64,000 nt of DNA from Polytrichum commune (taxonomy: Eukaryota > Streptophyta > Polytrichopsida > Polytrichales > Polytrichaceae). Position 1 is the first letter of the stretch; each line of letters starts with the position of its first letter. The notes beneath the pieces are model-generated. The model worked only from the letters and a program-made list of their open reading frames with translations. It was not told where the DNA came from and did no database searches. Made by a program: the position numbers and the translations under genes. The DNA lies in the NCBI GenBank assembly GCA_950295325.1, contig OX485804.1:36952001-37016000 (forward strand). Direction: 5' to 3'. Below are positions 1-12,279 of this stretch, in pieces.

Positions 1-156
1 TTAGAAATTCCAGGTTGGTCATATAGGTGGACCCGCTACGTTCATTTAATTCTTGGTTAATGGTCATATTAGGATGCTTCATATGGTAATGAAAATCAAA
101 TTTTTCGTTAACGGCACCCTCTCGAGATATGCCGTTCACGGGTTTTTTCTTTTTAG

Positions 157-1464
157 GTTGGAGCATCCAAGGAATTCTTCTTCTCCGGCAAGGTGTTGCA
201 TAAGGCTGCGGTGGACCTCGTCATTGCAGAGTATCCTGATGGTTTGCCTGTCCCAGGAGTTTCTGAATTCCCGGGGCAAGTTCCAAATTGGAATAAGCAG
301 GTTCAAAACTTTATCAAGTTCACCATTGGTTTTTGTCAGGGCTATCTTCACGACGATGGCGCACTCCTCTTATTTTATCCTGACAGTGTGCAAATCAAGA
401 AGGAGGTCTTGAGCTTTCTCTACAACAACAACTTGGAGGTCAAGGAGGAATGGACCATCGTTAATTCTCTACACCTCACTCACCCTATGCATAACTCTAA
501 GCGGGTGAGTAATTGTAGCCATTTCCCACTCTTCAAGTTCGAAGTCATTCATACTTTCAATCACATTGCTAACAATTCGAGGCCTATGTTTGATGTCCAG
601 ACTCTGAAATTCAAAGCAATCGTGTTGGTTCGATCTTTCTCCACACCTTTGTTTAGGCCACCCAAGGAGTTTGTTATTTCTTCCAGTGACAAATTTGAAG
701 ATGTTGACCTTGCAAATGATGACGTTATTTTCAACATTGTCACCTCTGATACTGCACTCAAGCGCAACGACGGTGACACATTCTGGAGGGGCCCTAAAGA
801 GAAGGCAATGTCCCTGCTCCAGCTTCTAATCAGTGGCCTTAGCCCTCCATGCGGGATTATATGTGACCTCACTGCTGGAATTGGTATGAGTAATTTGTGT
901 AACATTCCCATGCCTCTAGACTTAGGCAATTCAATCACCTTCTACTAATTCATTTGTTTTGCTCTTTGTAGGTGCCTCGGTTCTTGCAGCACAATATACT
1001 AACAGGGCAATAGTGGCACTTGAGGGAGACAAGGAATTGTACGAAGAAATTTTGCACCCAATACAGGTCGCAGCCTCGGAGTCTCTAAGGGTCGATCCAA
1101 CTCACGTTGTAGACCTTGACGAGGACGACGACAATGCCCTCCCTCAACAGGGTGCAGTTAATCTATGTGAGTAAGTTTGTTGTCATCTTAAACTTAATGT
1201 TGAGTATGTTGCATTTAATTGGAAGTATTCTAACAATCGTAATTTCTCCTCTGTTGGTGCAGTCTGATGGATCAATACTTCGGCTCGCCGACTAGTCCTA
1301 CCATGCGACTTCCTTCTTATGCCGAGGATATGGCAGTAGCTTATGCCAAATACTCCTCCCATAGCTCTAGTGCCTCTTCTAGTCCACGTGAGAGATACGA
1401 TCCAAGAGTACTTAGATACATAGATCAAAGTGCTTCGGAGAGTGAGGATGAATTTATTCCTTGA
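157..1464 (+). CDS. Methyltransferase-like protein (N4/N6 type), 3' part, three exons
   Basis: I read three exons: 157-883, 972-1170 and 1263-1464. The introns are GTATGAG..TTTGTAG and GTAAGTTT..GGTGCAG, and phases match across both joints. The 5' part lies outside the window; a TTTTAG acceptor ends at 156. The protein has a motif resembling the amino-methyltransferase catalytic loop (DLVIAEYPDG, near 220) and, C-terminally, a SAM-binding-like motif split by the first intron (CDLTAGIG then ASVLAAQ) followed by VALEGDK. That order, catalytic loop before SAM motif, is the permuted order of beta-class N4/N6 methyltransferases. The usual (D/N/S)PP(Y/F) is replaced by AEYP, so activity is doubtful. 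The C-terminal exon is Ser-rich and ends in an acidic tail. The substrate is unknown. It could be a captured gene fragment, because its 3' flank resembles that of the unrelated exon at 57758. Confidence 0.55.
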
Positions 1465-2509
1465 ACTCCATTTTGTATTGGATTGTATTATTTTTGGCTT
1501 TTAGATTTCCGGCGCAAGTCTCATACTTGCTCTTCTTTATTTCATTCCCATAATGTCAACCCGCATTGCATTTTTCAATTATTATTGTAAATATTTTTAG
1601 TTTGTGGATTAGCCCTTAAGTATAGTTCAAGTATCCCTAAACGGTATGCCTCTCACAATCTTAACCGCTAATGTAGCATCCACCCATTCAAATATAAAAT
1701 TGGTGCCTCACACACCTCCTCCTTGTTTCACTAAATCATAAATACTCGATAATACTTAAGTTGCACACCACACAACACTTTCTATAATGTTCACCCTCAA
1801 ATGTTAACCCTCGGGAAACGATCATAGTTAACATTTATTAAGGTGTTAACAGTTACCAATTATAAAATTGTTTTATCGACCAATATACAAATCTTAACAT
1901 TTATAAATATAAGCATTTTTGAAGAGTCCTTGTGAGAGAATATCATTCATAAAATTGCAAACCCAATCAAAACTTTATTCAATATGAAGTTTAGAAATCA
2001 TGGGTGAAGTATGAATCATGGGCATGCACAACTTGCAAATATTTCTCAATTTGCACCAACAAACCCACATACTTGGACACCCACATGAACGTGTTTCCAT
2101 GTACCTTCTAATGAAAGTTCTCATGTGCCTCCATTCTTACACTTCCGTCACTAGAACTAAACGTAGCCAAACGTAGTCTTTCCAAAGAGTAGTTATGGTT
2201 GCATTTCATTCGTTAACATATATAGAGTCAAATTTAAAAGTGTGCAATATGTGGGGAGTAGAATAAAGTTAACAATTAGAAAGGGTTAACATTTATAGGT
2301 GTAACATTAATAGAGTGGACTATATGTGGGGAATTCTTTTCACAAACCTCTTTCGTGTTTCCTTCATATAGTAATTTTTATTTGATTTACAGTGATATGT
2401 ACTATAGTACACAAGTTTGGCAATTGTATTTATGACGTAATAATGATGTAAGCCGTAATTTTATATTTTATTATAATATATATATGTTTAAAAAATATGT
2501 AAACGTTTC
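1465..2509. other. AT-rich flank without recognisable gene
   Basis: This stretch is AT-rich, with short recurring GTTAACATTTAT-like words around 1800-2300. I see no ORF with a recognisable domain, no RNA gene and no convincing terminal inverted repeat. Its first part is presumably the 3' UTR of the preceding gene. Confidence 0.5.
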
Positions 2510-2703
2510 AAATGGGGAAATGTTGTTCTATTTCCACGGTAATAGAGACCCTAACTCATAAAATTTTCTAAAAATAGCTCTACCCTAAATCCATAATCTC
2601 ACGGTTATAGGTGCATTTCTCCTCTCAATTCATGTCTCAAATGGAGTTCTCCGCTCTCCAAATCGCCGCTCTCCACTCTCCGCTCGCATACTAACTTTCC
2701 CCG
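2510..2703 (+). repeat. Shared terminal sequence X, copy 1
   Basis: About 150-190 bp resembles 58541-58691. Both copies contain a TTCCACGG..ATAG block, then TCCGCTCTCCAA, then a run of CCGCTCT-like words, and end in ACTAA(C/G)TTTCCC. Both copies follow a gene fragment and both stop exactly where a GAGCCC-family LTR fragment begins. It may be the end of a gene-carrying transposon. The other end is not recognisable in the window. Confidence 0.4.
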
Positions 2704-3059
2704 GTTTAGGAGTTGAAGGCTTAGAGGATAGGATGAGAGCCTACGAAGTAGGAGAGGATCAAAAGGCTTATCTTGAGCTTGGAGAGGTACTCACCTCTCC
2801 CTTCCCCTATATAATCCTTACTCTCACCTTCTTCACTCACTTTTTTTCCTATTCATTTTTTTTTTCTCTCTTCATCTTTCTCACTCCTCCTCTCTTGAGT
2901 GAGGAGGGAAGTGAAGATGTGTGTGGGTTATGGTGTGGGGAAGACCCAAGGGGGTTTAGTCATTTGAGTGTTAGATATTGGGTTGTTTAGCTTCTTCTAG
3001 TTAATTAGTTGTTTGGATTGGCTTGATATTCATGTGTTAGTTGTTTAAGTACTTATGTT

Positions 3060-3215
3060 CTTAGGCTTAAGCTGGCTACGACTGCTGGACTGAGCTAAGC
3101 TAGTTACGACTGTTGGACTAAGCCAAGCTGGTTACGACTGTTGGACTGAGCTAAGCTGGTTACGACTGCTGCGACTGCTGGACTAAGCTAAGCTGGTTAC
3201 GACTGCTGGAAATTA
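3060..3215 (+). repeat. Minisatellite in LTR copy 0
   Basis: About five imperfect copies of a ~28-bp unit built on GCTGGTTACGACTGCTGGAC. It lies between the TATA region and the micro-ORF, the same relative place as the different minisatellites of the other copies. Confidence 0.75.
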
Positions 3216-3447
3216 GAGGAGAGTTTAGATCCGACACCACTTGTTAGTTTAATTTGCATGCTAGCCATTAGGACACTAGCCGTTGGGCATTAGCTAATTA
3301 GTCACTAGCCTATTAATGTATTAGCATGGTTGGTGGTTGGATAGTTCCCGTTGCCGTTCACCATAGGCCATGGGTTAAGTACATACCATTAGGAGGGCAC
3401 CAAGTGCGGAGCGTGCATCAAGTGCGGGGGGTGTTAACCATTGCTTC

Positions 3448-3627
3448 ATGGGGTCAACAAGCCATAGCCTCGTTAAGGCCGATATCACTAATGAGAGTGT
3501 CTTGATCAAAGTCAAGGTTTCAAGGGGAATATCCTTAAGGGCATGTGTAGCCAAGACTGCGGGTTGGACTCTTGAGAAGGCCAATGCTCCAACTATTCAA
3601 GAGTCTAACATTAATAAAACCTCATGA
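3448..3627 (+). CDS. Conserved 59-aa micro-ORF of GAGCCC LTR (copy 0)
   Basis: ATG to TGA, 59 codons. The core is SRGISLRACVAKTAGWTLE. The ORF at 51998-52177 in another copy has exactly the same length without gaps, and about 28 of 59 residues are identical. In a 27-codon core compared by eye, differences from that copy fall 6:6:12 on codon positions 1:2:3. The last codons (AAT AAA ACC TCA TGA) contain an AATAAA signal. I recognise no domain and know of no function. Selection on the nucleotide signal may explain the last residues but not the core. Confidence 0.45.
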   Translation: MGSTSHSLVKADITNESVLIKVKVSRGISLRACVAKTAGWTLEKANAPTIQESNINKTS

Positions 3628-3762
3628 CTTTAAGTGATGTGGTGTCTCCGGATGCGGAGGTTACATTTCATGCTACCACTAGCTTCAATAGAGTATATGT
3701 GATCCTCAAAACCATCACCCGGATCAGGACGCTTAAGGGTGGTGGGTTTGGCCTTACATAAA

Positions 3763-3780
3763 TGGTGCGTCCGCCGGGAG
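3763..3780 (+). promoter_or_regulatory. Primer-binding-site-like sequence
   Basis: TGGTGCGTCCGCCGGGAG begins four bases after the end of LTR copy 0. It starts with TGG, as expected for pairing with a tRNA 3'-CCA end. The tRNA was not identified. Confidence 0.4.
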
Positions 3781-3971
3781 TGAAGCGGGATTAGGAAGAC
3801 TTGGAGGCGACATCGTGGGATAGAGGGACAAACGCTTAATTCATGGTAAGTGTCTTACTTAGACTTTGTGACTTTGGTGATTTTCTAGTTTAGTTCATTT
3901 TGATTATTTCCTAGGAATGAATTGCATATTTCCTTTATGCATTTTTGTTTTGAGGAGGGAGCGCGGCAAAG

Positions 3972-6220
3972 TGATGCACCCCGTGGGTCGTTCCCTTGTA
4001 ATTTAGCTCAAGAAGACTCACGGTGAGACATCACGTAAATTTATATTCGCTTGAGAACTACCGTGCCTCATTAATATGTTCGGTCTCTAATTAATAATCC
4101 CTCTCTTCTCCTTATGATATGAATATAATTATTGGAGTGAACACAATCTCATTATCTTAATTCTTATTCTCAATGTACGGCATCATTGATAATAAGAACC
4201 ATTAGATTTAAAGAAAGATTCAAGAGGTGTAACAATATTCTTGATAATAATATAGTTTTTTTATAAATCATATGAGTCTTTAAGACTCGTAATTCATAAG
4301 CATAAATCACATAAACGATAGTATCTTATAATGATGAAGAAGATCTAATATTCTTGAATCTTCCTTTTTAAACTCAAGTGTTACTACTTATAATATTGTA
4401 ACTTGACATGTATGCATATAGTATTTATAATTTCGTGAACACATCATTGATTGTTTTACAATGTCACGTTTAACATTCAAAGTGTTTTAATGACAAGAAT
4501 AATTATAACTCTCTTGAGGTTTATTCAAGAGAAAGAACTCCTCTTTGATTGTTAATGACATCCAACAACTCACAAAGTATCTTAAGAGAAGAAGCACTTT
4601 TTCTACAAAGTGTTTCTTGATGACGAGAAGATAAACCTATCTCTCTTGAGTTTTGCTCAAGAGAGAGAGAGAGATCTTCTCTTGAATAGACAATCCTTCA
4701 AATTGTAATGACATCCAACAACTCACAAAGAATCTTAAAGTAAGAAGCTTCAATAACAATTGTAGTAAGTAGATTATCTTATATCAATATTACTTTATTC
4801 ATATGTATTCAAATTTTGATATGAATTAATGTCTTCATCATTTTTGTTAATCATATGTTCAACAATCAATATGTAGTATAATATGTATAATACTTATAAG
4901 TCAATCATGTAGTTTTCAATAATAAGCTCCTCCTCTTTTGAAGGAGTTGCAATCGTTAAGTTGTTTTGTTTAAATCATAACATGCATATAATTCTTCAAT
5001 CATTCAATCACATGTATATTTATAATTCCCTTTTGAGGAGATCAATGATAAGTTCCGCTTTGAGAGATAATCTTGTTTCCTTCACTCAAGTTGACAATCG
5101 CTTTCTCAATTCAATCTCTCTTAAAGTCCCATTGATTCTCCAATTTGTCTTGAGCGCTTTGTTCTCACCCTCACACTATCTTTTGAGTTCTTTCTCAAAA
5201 GAGTCTACTCAATCTACTCTACTCTCGGTTGCTCAATCACTTAAGCTACAAAGTACCATTGACGACTCGTAGTTCAAATTGAGAGAGGTAGAAAGATCAC
5301 ACGCATTTGTAGAAAAGATAAGTGTATTGCAAAAGTTCCTCGAGAGGAGAGTTACAAAAGCTTCAAGTGATTCTTGACACTCAAATTTAAGATAACTTCG
5401 TTGTGTAGAAAATGAGGTAATAGTCTCCTAATTTGCTTCCCTTATATAGTCTTCTCTTTCTAATCCAAAATCTTCATTAAGAGTGGTTGTGATCTCCACT
5501 TTTCTAAATAACTATCTATCTTCAAAATATGTAGATGTTAACTAACTTAAACAGTTATAACCGTTTTACCATTTGAATGTTCAAGTCTCTAAGATTCTAT
5601 TATATCCTTGTCGTGGCCACATTGTAATTCCTTTTGAGAATACAATCAAGTCTTCACATTTGCTTGATTCCAATGATTTGTATTAAACATACTAGTAGAA
5701 TCTATTCTTGTCCTATATGCTCATAATGCATCTTCATAATGCCTCCCTAACTTAATATTCCAAAATGCTTATATATTCCGTAATCATACTCTTCAAAATT
5801 CCTACATCCCCATATACTCCTTAATCATGCCTCTTTATATAGTCATTGATTCTCAAAATCACTTGCACTTAGACTAATGCATATAATCCTAGTCCTACAT
5901 AATGTCCCTATATATCCTTATAATCTCCCATATAAGTCTTTACAAAGTTCCCCCTTTCTAATACTAAGTTCCCTTTGCTAAGCTGCCGGGTACCTATTGC
6001 CGCGGGTAAAGGACCCTGTAACCGCGCGACTCCCTTGTAACTCCGTGACAAAGGGGGCCTAAACCCGTGCACGAGCCTAAGGCCGTGGCCGAGCGTCCTC
6101 TTCGACCGGGACTCCATTCTTCTCTTCCAGCGTTCTCTCTCGGTGCGGCTCTTCAATCTTCGGTGTCTCCAATTTACTTGTTTAGCTTCCACCCTAAGTG
6201 CTAAGCTTTTGTACTCAACA
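3972..6220 (-). repeat. 3' LTR of the large gypsy element
   Basis: It is 2249 bp and reads from TGTTGAGTAC to GGGGTGCATCA on the minus strand. I found no difference from the 43193-45441 copy in any stretch compared, and their lengths are equal. A TATA-like ACTATATAAG lies at 5441-5450 (minus). The 103-aa open frame at 4961-5272 is repeated identically in the other LTR and has no recognisable domain, so I do not call it a gene. Confidence 0.92.
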
Positions 6221-6237
6221 TTTTACCCCCTCCCCAG
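6221..6237 (-). promoter_or_regulatory. Polypurine tract
   Basis: On the minus strand CTGGGGAGGGGGTAAAA directly precedes the 3' LTR. This is the expected position and composition for the plus-strand DNA primer of an LTR element. Confidence 0.85.
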
Positions 6238-6252
6238 GTTGAGATCCTGCCC

Positions 6253-9200
6253 TCAAGATCGTTTTGGGATCTTCATACTCCCTGGATCGTATTGAGGTAG
6301 ATAGAGTAGCGTTCGTGCATGCGGTGTAGATATGATTCTCTGTTCCAATGTGTGTTTCCGATCTTCCAAGGCTCTTGTGATATACCCATTAAGCTGAATC
6401 CGGTGGAAAGCCTGTGGAAAAGAGTCAGGAAATTTCCTGATAAGGTCTTGGTGTTGGTGACTGGCTTCATGTAATAATGAAGTATCCTCGCCTGCTAAGG
6501 TATCCAGTGCAGACATGAATTCCGGGAATTTTGAATCTGTCATCTCTTGAGTTTCCCTGATTGTTTCTGGTTCGTATGGCTCTATCTGAGGCAGAGCGTT
6601 CCTGTTGTCTATGTTGGTGTAAAATTCGTTGTGGTGTTTGTTGATGTGAGTGAGGGTTGAAATGCAAAACCTGGTAAGATAGAAGTTAGGGTTGGCTGTG
6701 GTTATTTCAACCACACCCCTTGGAATTGTTAGGTCTTTGAGGATCCACATGAATACCAACAGATCTCTGGCTGCCGAGTTTGCTCCTTGCCATAAACCCT
6801 GGAATTGTTCCTCTGAGATGTAGCTTTTGTACTTGATATCAGGTAAATCACTCCACTTGAGAATGATGGGTTTATAGGCCTGATAGTATTGGAAAATACT
6901 AACAGGGGGTGCTAGGTTCTGCATGGTTGCTGTGAACAGATTCACCGGATCTTCGATTCTACTATGCCCTAAGATATTCTCCCATTTGAGAAGACCAGAC
7001 CTCTCTTGCTGTTCCAATTTTTCCTGCAACTCCTCCTTTTCTGTAATGGCCTGTCTTAATTCGGTTTGCAGAGATCTAAACATGTGGCCTATTTTCGATG
7101 TGATTCTATCAAACATTTGTTTGGCCGTAACTTCTTCCTTTGAGATAGGTGCTTTGCTCAACCATTGGTCGAAAGCTTCCACTTTTGCCAATTCTAAAGC
7201 TCTCTGCTGATTTGGAGTGTGTATCAGATGGGCGTGGAGTCCTTGAAGATGTCCCACAATTTCTGTCCTCATTTCTTGAACGAAATTCTGAGCCTCTTCA
7301 TTCAGACTTACAGCCATTTGCTTGATCTGTTGGAGATTGTTTGAAATTAGTGTGGCTGACTCTTTTTGGATGTTTAAGGACCTGCGCAGATCCCTGAGAT
7401 GCTCATGTTCGGCGTTCCTGAAGGCCTGGACTTCGCTCAAGTGGTGCTCTTGTATCAGCCCCAGTTTTTCCTGTAGGAGCTCTTTCTGTAGTTTCTCCTC
7501 TCCGAGTTCAGTTTGCAATTGTTGAATGGATCCGTTGGTGAGATCCTGTTGTTCGGGGACGCTTTCCTGTTGTCCCTTTGGAAGTAAAGTTGTCCAAGTC
7601 TGAAGAGTTTTCTCTATGCAGAAGCTAGTGTGTCTGAATTTCTCTAAGATGTCTTCTAATGCTTTGGAAGACAAGAGTTCCTCTCCTGGTGTCAATTTCG
7701 GTGCGGCCATTGCTACATGTACTTCTGGTCATAAAATGGCCAATGTTCCCTTTCCTGATGAGGGTTCTCCTCTTTCTAACCCTATTTGTTCTATTTCAGT
7801 GTTGTGCTTCCTCTTCTTGGAATTGGGGGCAGATTTGTCCTGGAGGATTGAGGATTCTAAGAACCCTGCCTCAATCTCCTGCTGGACACTTAGCAGTCCC
7901 TCAGACATAAGGATCATGGTAATAGGAGGGCCCACCATTGTTTTGAGCAGTGTAGACTTATCCTTAAAGAGCTCCTCTTTAAGATTTTTGAGTTCTGCCC
8001 ATATAAAATCCTTAAACAATGCTGGCCAATCTACCGAATTGCCATTGAGGGCATCAGCTAAGTGTGTAATTGTCGCAACCCTTGCTAGTTTTCCTTCACC
8101 CAGCTTGACCGCCTTTCCAACCTAGCAAGTGCCACGAGCGCTAACCTGCACATCCCACGCACATGCATGGTTAGCTCCCAAAACCGCGGACCTTCAAGCT
8201 CATGGCTAGGTCACCAAACCCTCCTACACATGCATTCGGGACTCTCCCCTTCGTAGGTAGCCAATGGCTAAGGTGGACTTCCATCCATGGAAGTCCACTC
8301 TTAAGTTGATCATCGTGTCGCCAAAACAACACTACAACTACCCGGAGCACATTGCCAAGTATGCTCCGGGGGGGTCGGTCGGCTAAGCCCCTCACCCATA
8401 TAAGCCTCTAGGACTTTGGGCGGGGCCCCTACCCCACCATCAAGTATCCTTTTGTCTCTCTACAAGGGTTGGGGCCAAGTGGACATTTTCCCTTAGCCGC
8501 TGGGGCTAGAACCTCCCAGCAGCTTCAGACCACCATAACTTCTACATATGATGTCTGATGCTCTCAAGTGACCACTCTATCGTCATCTACTCTTTGCGTA
8601 GATGCCGATGGACTCCTCACCTGCCCCATTCGGGCAAGTATTGAGGAAGTTATGGCTCCTCAAACCTTGGCAGTCCCGGGCACCACTCCCAAGTCACTGC
8701 TGTCCCAGGGTGCTGTCCCGGGACAGCGCCCCACTCAAATGGCCATATCTCCTAGCTAGCACCTCCGATTGAGGTGTTCTTTAGCATTCTAGAATTCCAC
8801 CGCCATAAGCTACTCGTAACTTATGGCCTTACCCTCATGACTCTTAGTCCTCGTGGGTGAGAGGCGTTCTCAACGCCCGGGGCCCTCACCCACACTAAGA
8901 GTACTTGGGCCCTCTCACCAATGGCGCCACAAGTCCCGGGTGTCACTCCGGGGTCCCCCTTGTGCCCATGGTGTTGCGGGCACTCCTCATGGAGAGGTGC
9001 GCGACAGTAATTGCTTGACAAGGAATGGTATGAGTGCTTGTGCGCAAGAGAAAAAGAGAATTAAAGAACCTCAGTGGTCTTCTTGCTTCAGGTATTGTGC
9101 ATTCGACGACCTTGCAGGTTCTTGATTTGGTTTTCGCCTTGTCGCTGATGTTTGGAAAAATGTCTGTAGTATTCACCTTGGCAGTCCCTGGTTCTCTCTT

Positions 9201-10070
9201 TGCCGAAAAGGGTGTCAGAAAAAATATTGTTCTCATGACATTCCTCCAATCCTTGCCGAATATTGGGAAGGCTTTCCCATTGAGAACAGATTCCCTTGTC
9301 TCCAAGTTGAGATTCCTGAGTACTTCCTGGACCACTGATACATTGAGCATTTCCCAAGTGACTCTTGTCACAAATCTGTCAAGCCCAATAAGTTGCAAAA
9401 ATGTTTCTTCTTGGCGTGATGGTTGAAAATCAAGGGCTGCCATCTCAGTACTAAATACAATATCATCAACCGCCCTCATCTGGGCAGCCTTGCCCTTTTC
9501 TTTTGTTGGAGTCTTCATGGTGATACTCCTTGTTCTTGTTTTGTAAAGACTATCCTTTCTTGTTGGCCGAAGAAGACTGTGACTAATTATCAGCTTACCG
9601 AAATCTATCAAGTGATCAGAATTCACTGTTACTATCGACTGCTCAACCAAATACCCTGAGTCTATTACAGAAACTTCATTCTGTGCTTGGGAATTGCTAT
9701 AGACTAAACTAAGTGTGCCGAAAACTGTTCCTGATTCGGCATAAGTGTTGAGTTGAAAATTTTGCTTGTCTCTCTCTGACCACACTACAGGTTTCTCTGA
9801 GCAGGTTTCTCTCAGACCCTTCTTGGATGTCACTGTGATTAAGTGAAAAAGAAGATTAACATTGTTGAGGCCCTTCCAAAGTAATGTGGGTGGTTCTGTT
9901 ACTGGCGGACTTAACCCAGTTCCGCTAATGATGGTGTTTGTTAAATCTGTTACTTGCCTCCTGGCTTGCTGGCAGTTCCAGCTGGGTCTTCTGGCCTGCT
10001 CAATATTGAGGTGGCTACTATGTGGCATACTTGAGAAGTTACAAAGTTTACCCCCATTGGTTGTAATTTT
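6253..10070 (-). pseudogene. Long post-integrase ORF of gypsy element, distal part
   Basis: The frame runs from 10070 to 9007, is interrupted by the solo LTR at 8071-9006, and resumes in the same frame from 8065 to 6253 once one GTAAT duplication is removed. It continues in frame from the TM-containing ORF upstream, separated only by a TAA at 10073-10071. A TGA at 7731-7729 splits it again; the last part is 485 codons from 7710. That last part is predicted coiled coil over about residues 60-250 (leucine- and glutamate-rich, e.g. EKEELQEKLEQQE). The middle part contains DWPALFKDFIWAELKNLKEE. I do not recognise any of it. Position in the sense strand after integrase suggests an env-like or accessory protein. 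Neither identity nor function can be assigned. Confidence 0.55.
8071..9006 (+). mobile_element. Solo LTR, TGTCGC family, copy 1
   Basis: 936 bp, starting TGTCGCAACC and ending GCGACA, flanked by the perfect 5-bp duplication GTAAT (8066-8070 and 9007-9011). It is homologous end to end to 20731-21703. A TATA-like CATATAAGCC at about 8397 suggests plus orientation. It is inserted in the long 3' ORF of the gypsy element and has no internal region. Confidence 0.85.
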
Positions 10071-10453
10071 TTATTGTATTACTGCCTCCTGACTTGTGGT
10101 TTGCTTTGTGCAGATAAACATTAAAGAGAACGTTGCCTTGTGCAGTGTTCTCGCCTTTCTTGGGGTTCGCCTTGCGCGGACCCCTCCAATAAAAATAAAA
10201 TTGGATTTGAACTTTCACTACAAGAGTTTATATGACCTATTTGACAAAAATGTGACGAAATTCTGTTAATTTGGGTGTCATATAGGGCACCTTGATTCGG
10301 TCATACAATTAACAGAGTTCTGTCAATTTCTTTGTCATTTGGGACAATTATACACGTAGGATTCCATTTACTCCGGCCCCCTTGCCATGTTGGATTCTCT
10401 TTACCTCGTCATTTACCCATGGTGATGTGGTTTAATGTCCAAGTTATACTAGT

Positions 10454-10658
10454 AAAAAAATCCTAAATTAGTAATCCGCCCTCGCATTCGGGGCCTACTC
10501 ACATAGGTCTAAGGGCCAAAGGCCACCTCACCTAACCTAGGCTAATGGACAAAGCAACCTACCTACCCTAGGCGAAGCCAAGGGTGAGGGGTCAAGGGGA
10601 TCGAACCTTGAACCTCTTGACTATAGTGTGAAGGCCTTAGCCACTAAGCCACCGCTCA
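10454..10658 (-). mobile_element. tRNA-derived SINE
   Basis: On the minus strand a pol III A box (TGGCTTAGTGG, 10651-10641) and B box (GGTTCGATCC, 10607-10598) are spaced 33 bp apart, and the element ends in a T7 run (10460-10454). The body after the B box is not tRNA-like, so this is a SINE rather than a tRNA gene. I found no clear target duplication. Confidence 0.7.
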
Positions 10659-10904
10659 TTACATGATATAGGCCAAGTATGTAAGAGTTTTGTATGAAGA
10701 AGCCATAAGACTTATAAACTTATGTATATATATTTTTTAATTAGTGAAAGTAAAAACAAGCATAGAATTAATGTATTTACTATTTTTAATTAGTACGTAT
10801 TGTATTTGTATTAAAAACAATTTACAAAAATACTCCTAAACATTATTACAGTAATTATTGTAATTATTTTAACTACATTAATTACAATAATTTCAGTATT
10901 TTAC

Positions 10905-11240
10905 TGAAAATAGCAAATTTCAGCATTTACTTAAATTAGCAAATTTCAGTATTTACCTAAATTAGAAAATTTCAATATTTACTTAAATTAGCAAATTTCA
11001 GTATTTACCTAAATTAGCAAATTTCAGTATTTACCTAAATTAGCAAATTTCAATATTTACTTAAATTAGCAAATTTCAATATTTACTTAAATTAGCAAAT
11101 TTCAGTATTTACTTAAATTAACAAATTTCAGTATTTAGTTAAATTGGTAATTTCCCCATTTACTTAAATTGGTAATTTCAGTATTTACTCAAAAGGGTAA
11201 TTTCAATATTTACTTAAATTGGTAATTTCAGTATTTATAT
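10905..11240. repeat. 26-bp AT-rich tandem repeat
   Basis: About 12 copies of AAATTTCAGTATTTACCTAA + ATTAGC, drifting towards the right end. It lies within the non-autonomous CACTA element. Confidence 0.85.
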
Positions 11241-12279
11241 TAATTAATTAAATTAGTTATTACATTAATTATAGTAAATACATTATTTATATTAATTACT
11301 TATACTAGTAATTACAATAATTAAAAACCTTTTGTAACACCTTTTGTAACACCTTTTGTTGTTAATAAATATGAGATACATGCTCAGGTGAAGGGAATAA
11401 GTTAAACGTGAAATATATAAATCTGATGACAGAAAATTGACACAAATTTTGAATAATGTCCGAATTGACAAAAACTCATAGCTTTGAGCTTATTTTGTCA
11501 CTTCGGACATTTTAGTGTCACATTTTTGTCAATTATACACCCATTTCCTTGTAGTGTTTACTTTTGACAAATTTTTTGAAGTTCCTCGTAATTCTTCAAA
11601 GTGTACTGAGTTGTTTTCTAAAGGCTGTCGATACTGTTTGAGTTTGATCTTGTCATAATTGACAGTCTCTTTTAACGATGTGTAGTTGGATGAATGTATG
11701 GATGAGTTCCATAGTCGTAAGTAGTAATTTCCAATTGTGATTACTACGATCATTAAGCTCCAAATCTTAAACATGTGTCGCAACCATAATTTGGTTAACA
11801 TGTCCAACAACTCGTGATTTGGGAAGCTCTTGGGCACTTTGTACTTGGCGCGTGTGTTGTCCTTGATTGGCGTGGTTGAATCATAATCGCATATCTTGTT
11901 CGCACGTGAATTCTCCAAGGAGGGTTTGTGTGGTACATCCTTGTGGTAACTTGTGGATTGAAAAATCAAGTTTTCAGTTCCCATTGTTTGTATGCCATTG
12001 GTTGATTGGTCATTCTCGGTCGCCTTTGGTAGTGACTGAATGGGGTAATTTCTTGGTGAAATTTTTGTAAGTAATTTGTCGCCACCCTTTGCTTCCAATG
12101 TTTGTATGTGATAGCATTCAATCATTTTGTGATGTATTTCATCATAATCGGGGGATGTACTAATCACTCTCTCCCCTTCGTAAGGTTTGCCTATTTCCGA
12201 GTAATTTGAGTCCATATGAGGGTGGTTGGTATTATGGGATGTATGTTGTTTCGTTTTGTTTGGTGAATAACTCATGGTA

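Larger units (their letters stand above)
2702..3758 (+). mobile_element. GAGCCC-family LTR, 5'-truncated (copy 0)
   Basis: It matches the internal and 3' parts of the solo LTR at 50697-52310: the GGCTTAGAGGATAGGATGAG block at 2719, a TATA box in CCCTATATAATCC near 2807, a minisatellite, a micro-ORF, and the end GGTGGTGGGTTTGGCCTTACA. The first ~270 bp of the family are missing. Unlike the solo copies, a primer-binding-like sequence follows its end, so it may be the 5' LTR of the plus-strand gag-bearing unit that resumes at 45442. Confidence 0.6.
10216..11556. mobile_element. Non-autonomous CACTA-type element
   Basis: It begins CACTACAAG and ends CTTGTAGTG, and has a 3-bp duplication TTT (10213-10215, 11557-11559). 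Subterminal inverted similarity includes GACAAAAATGTGAC on both sides. It is 1341 bp with no transposase, and contains a SINE and an AT-rich tandem repeat. It is inserted in the env-like ORF of the gypsy element; excision restores the frame. Confidence 0.85.

Noticed and set aside
4961-5272. 103-aa ORF, repeated exactly at 44182-44493
   Set aside because: Both copies lie in the identical LTRs, so their identity says nothing about coding. The frame is low-complexity, antisense to the element and without a domain.
10590-10660. tRNA gene
   Set aside because: A and B boxes are present, but the sequence does not fold as a complete tRNA and continues into an unrelated body with a T-run. It fits a SINE.
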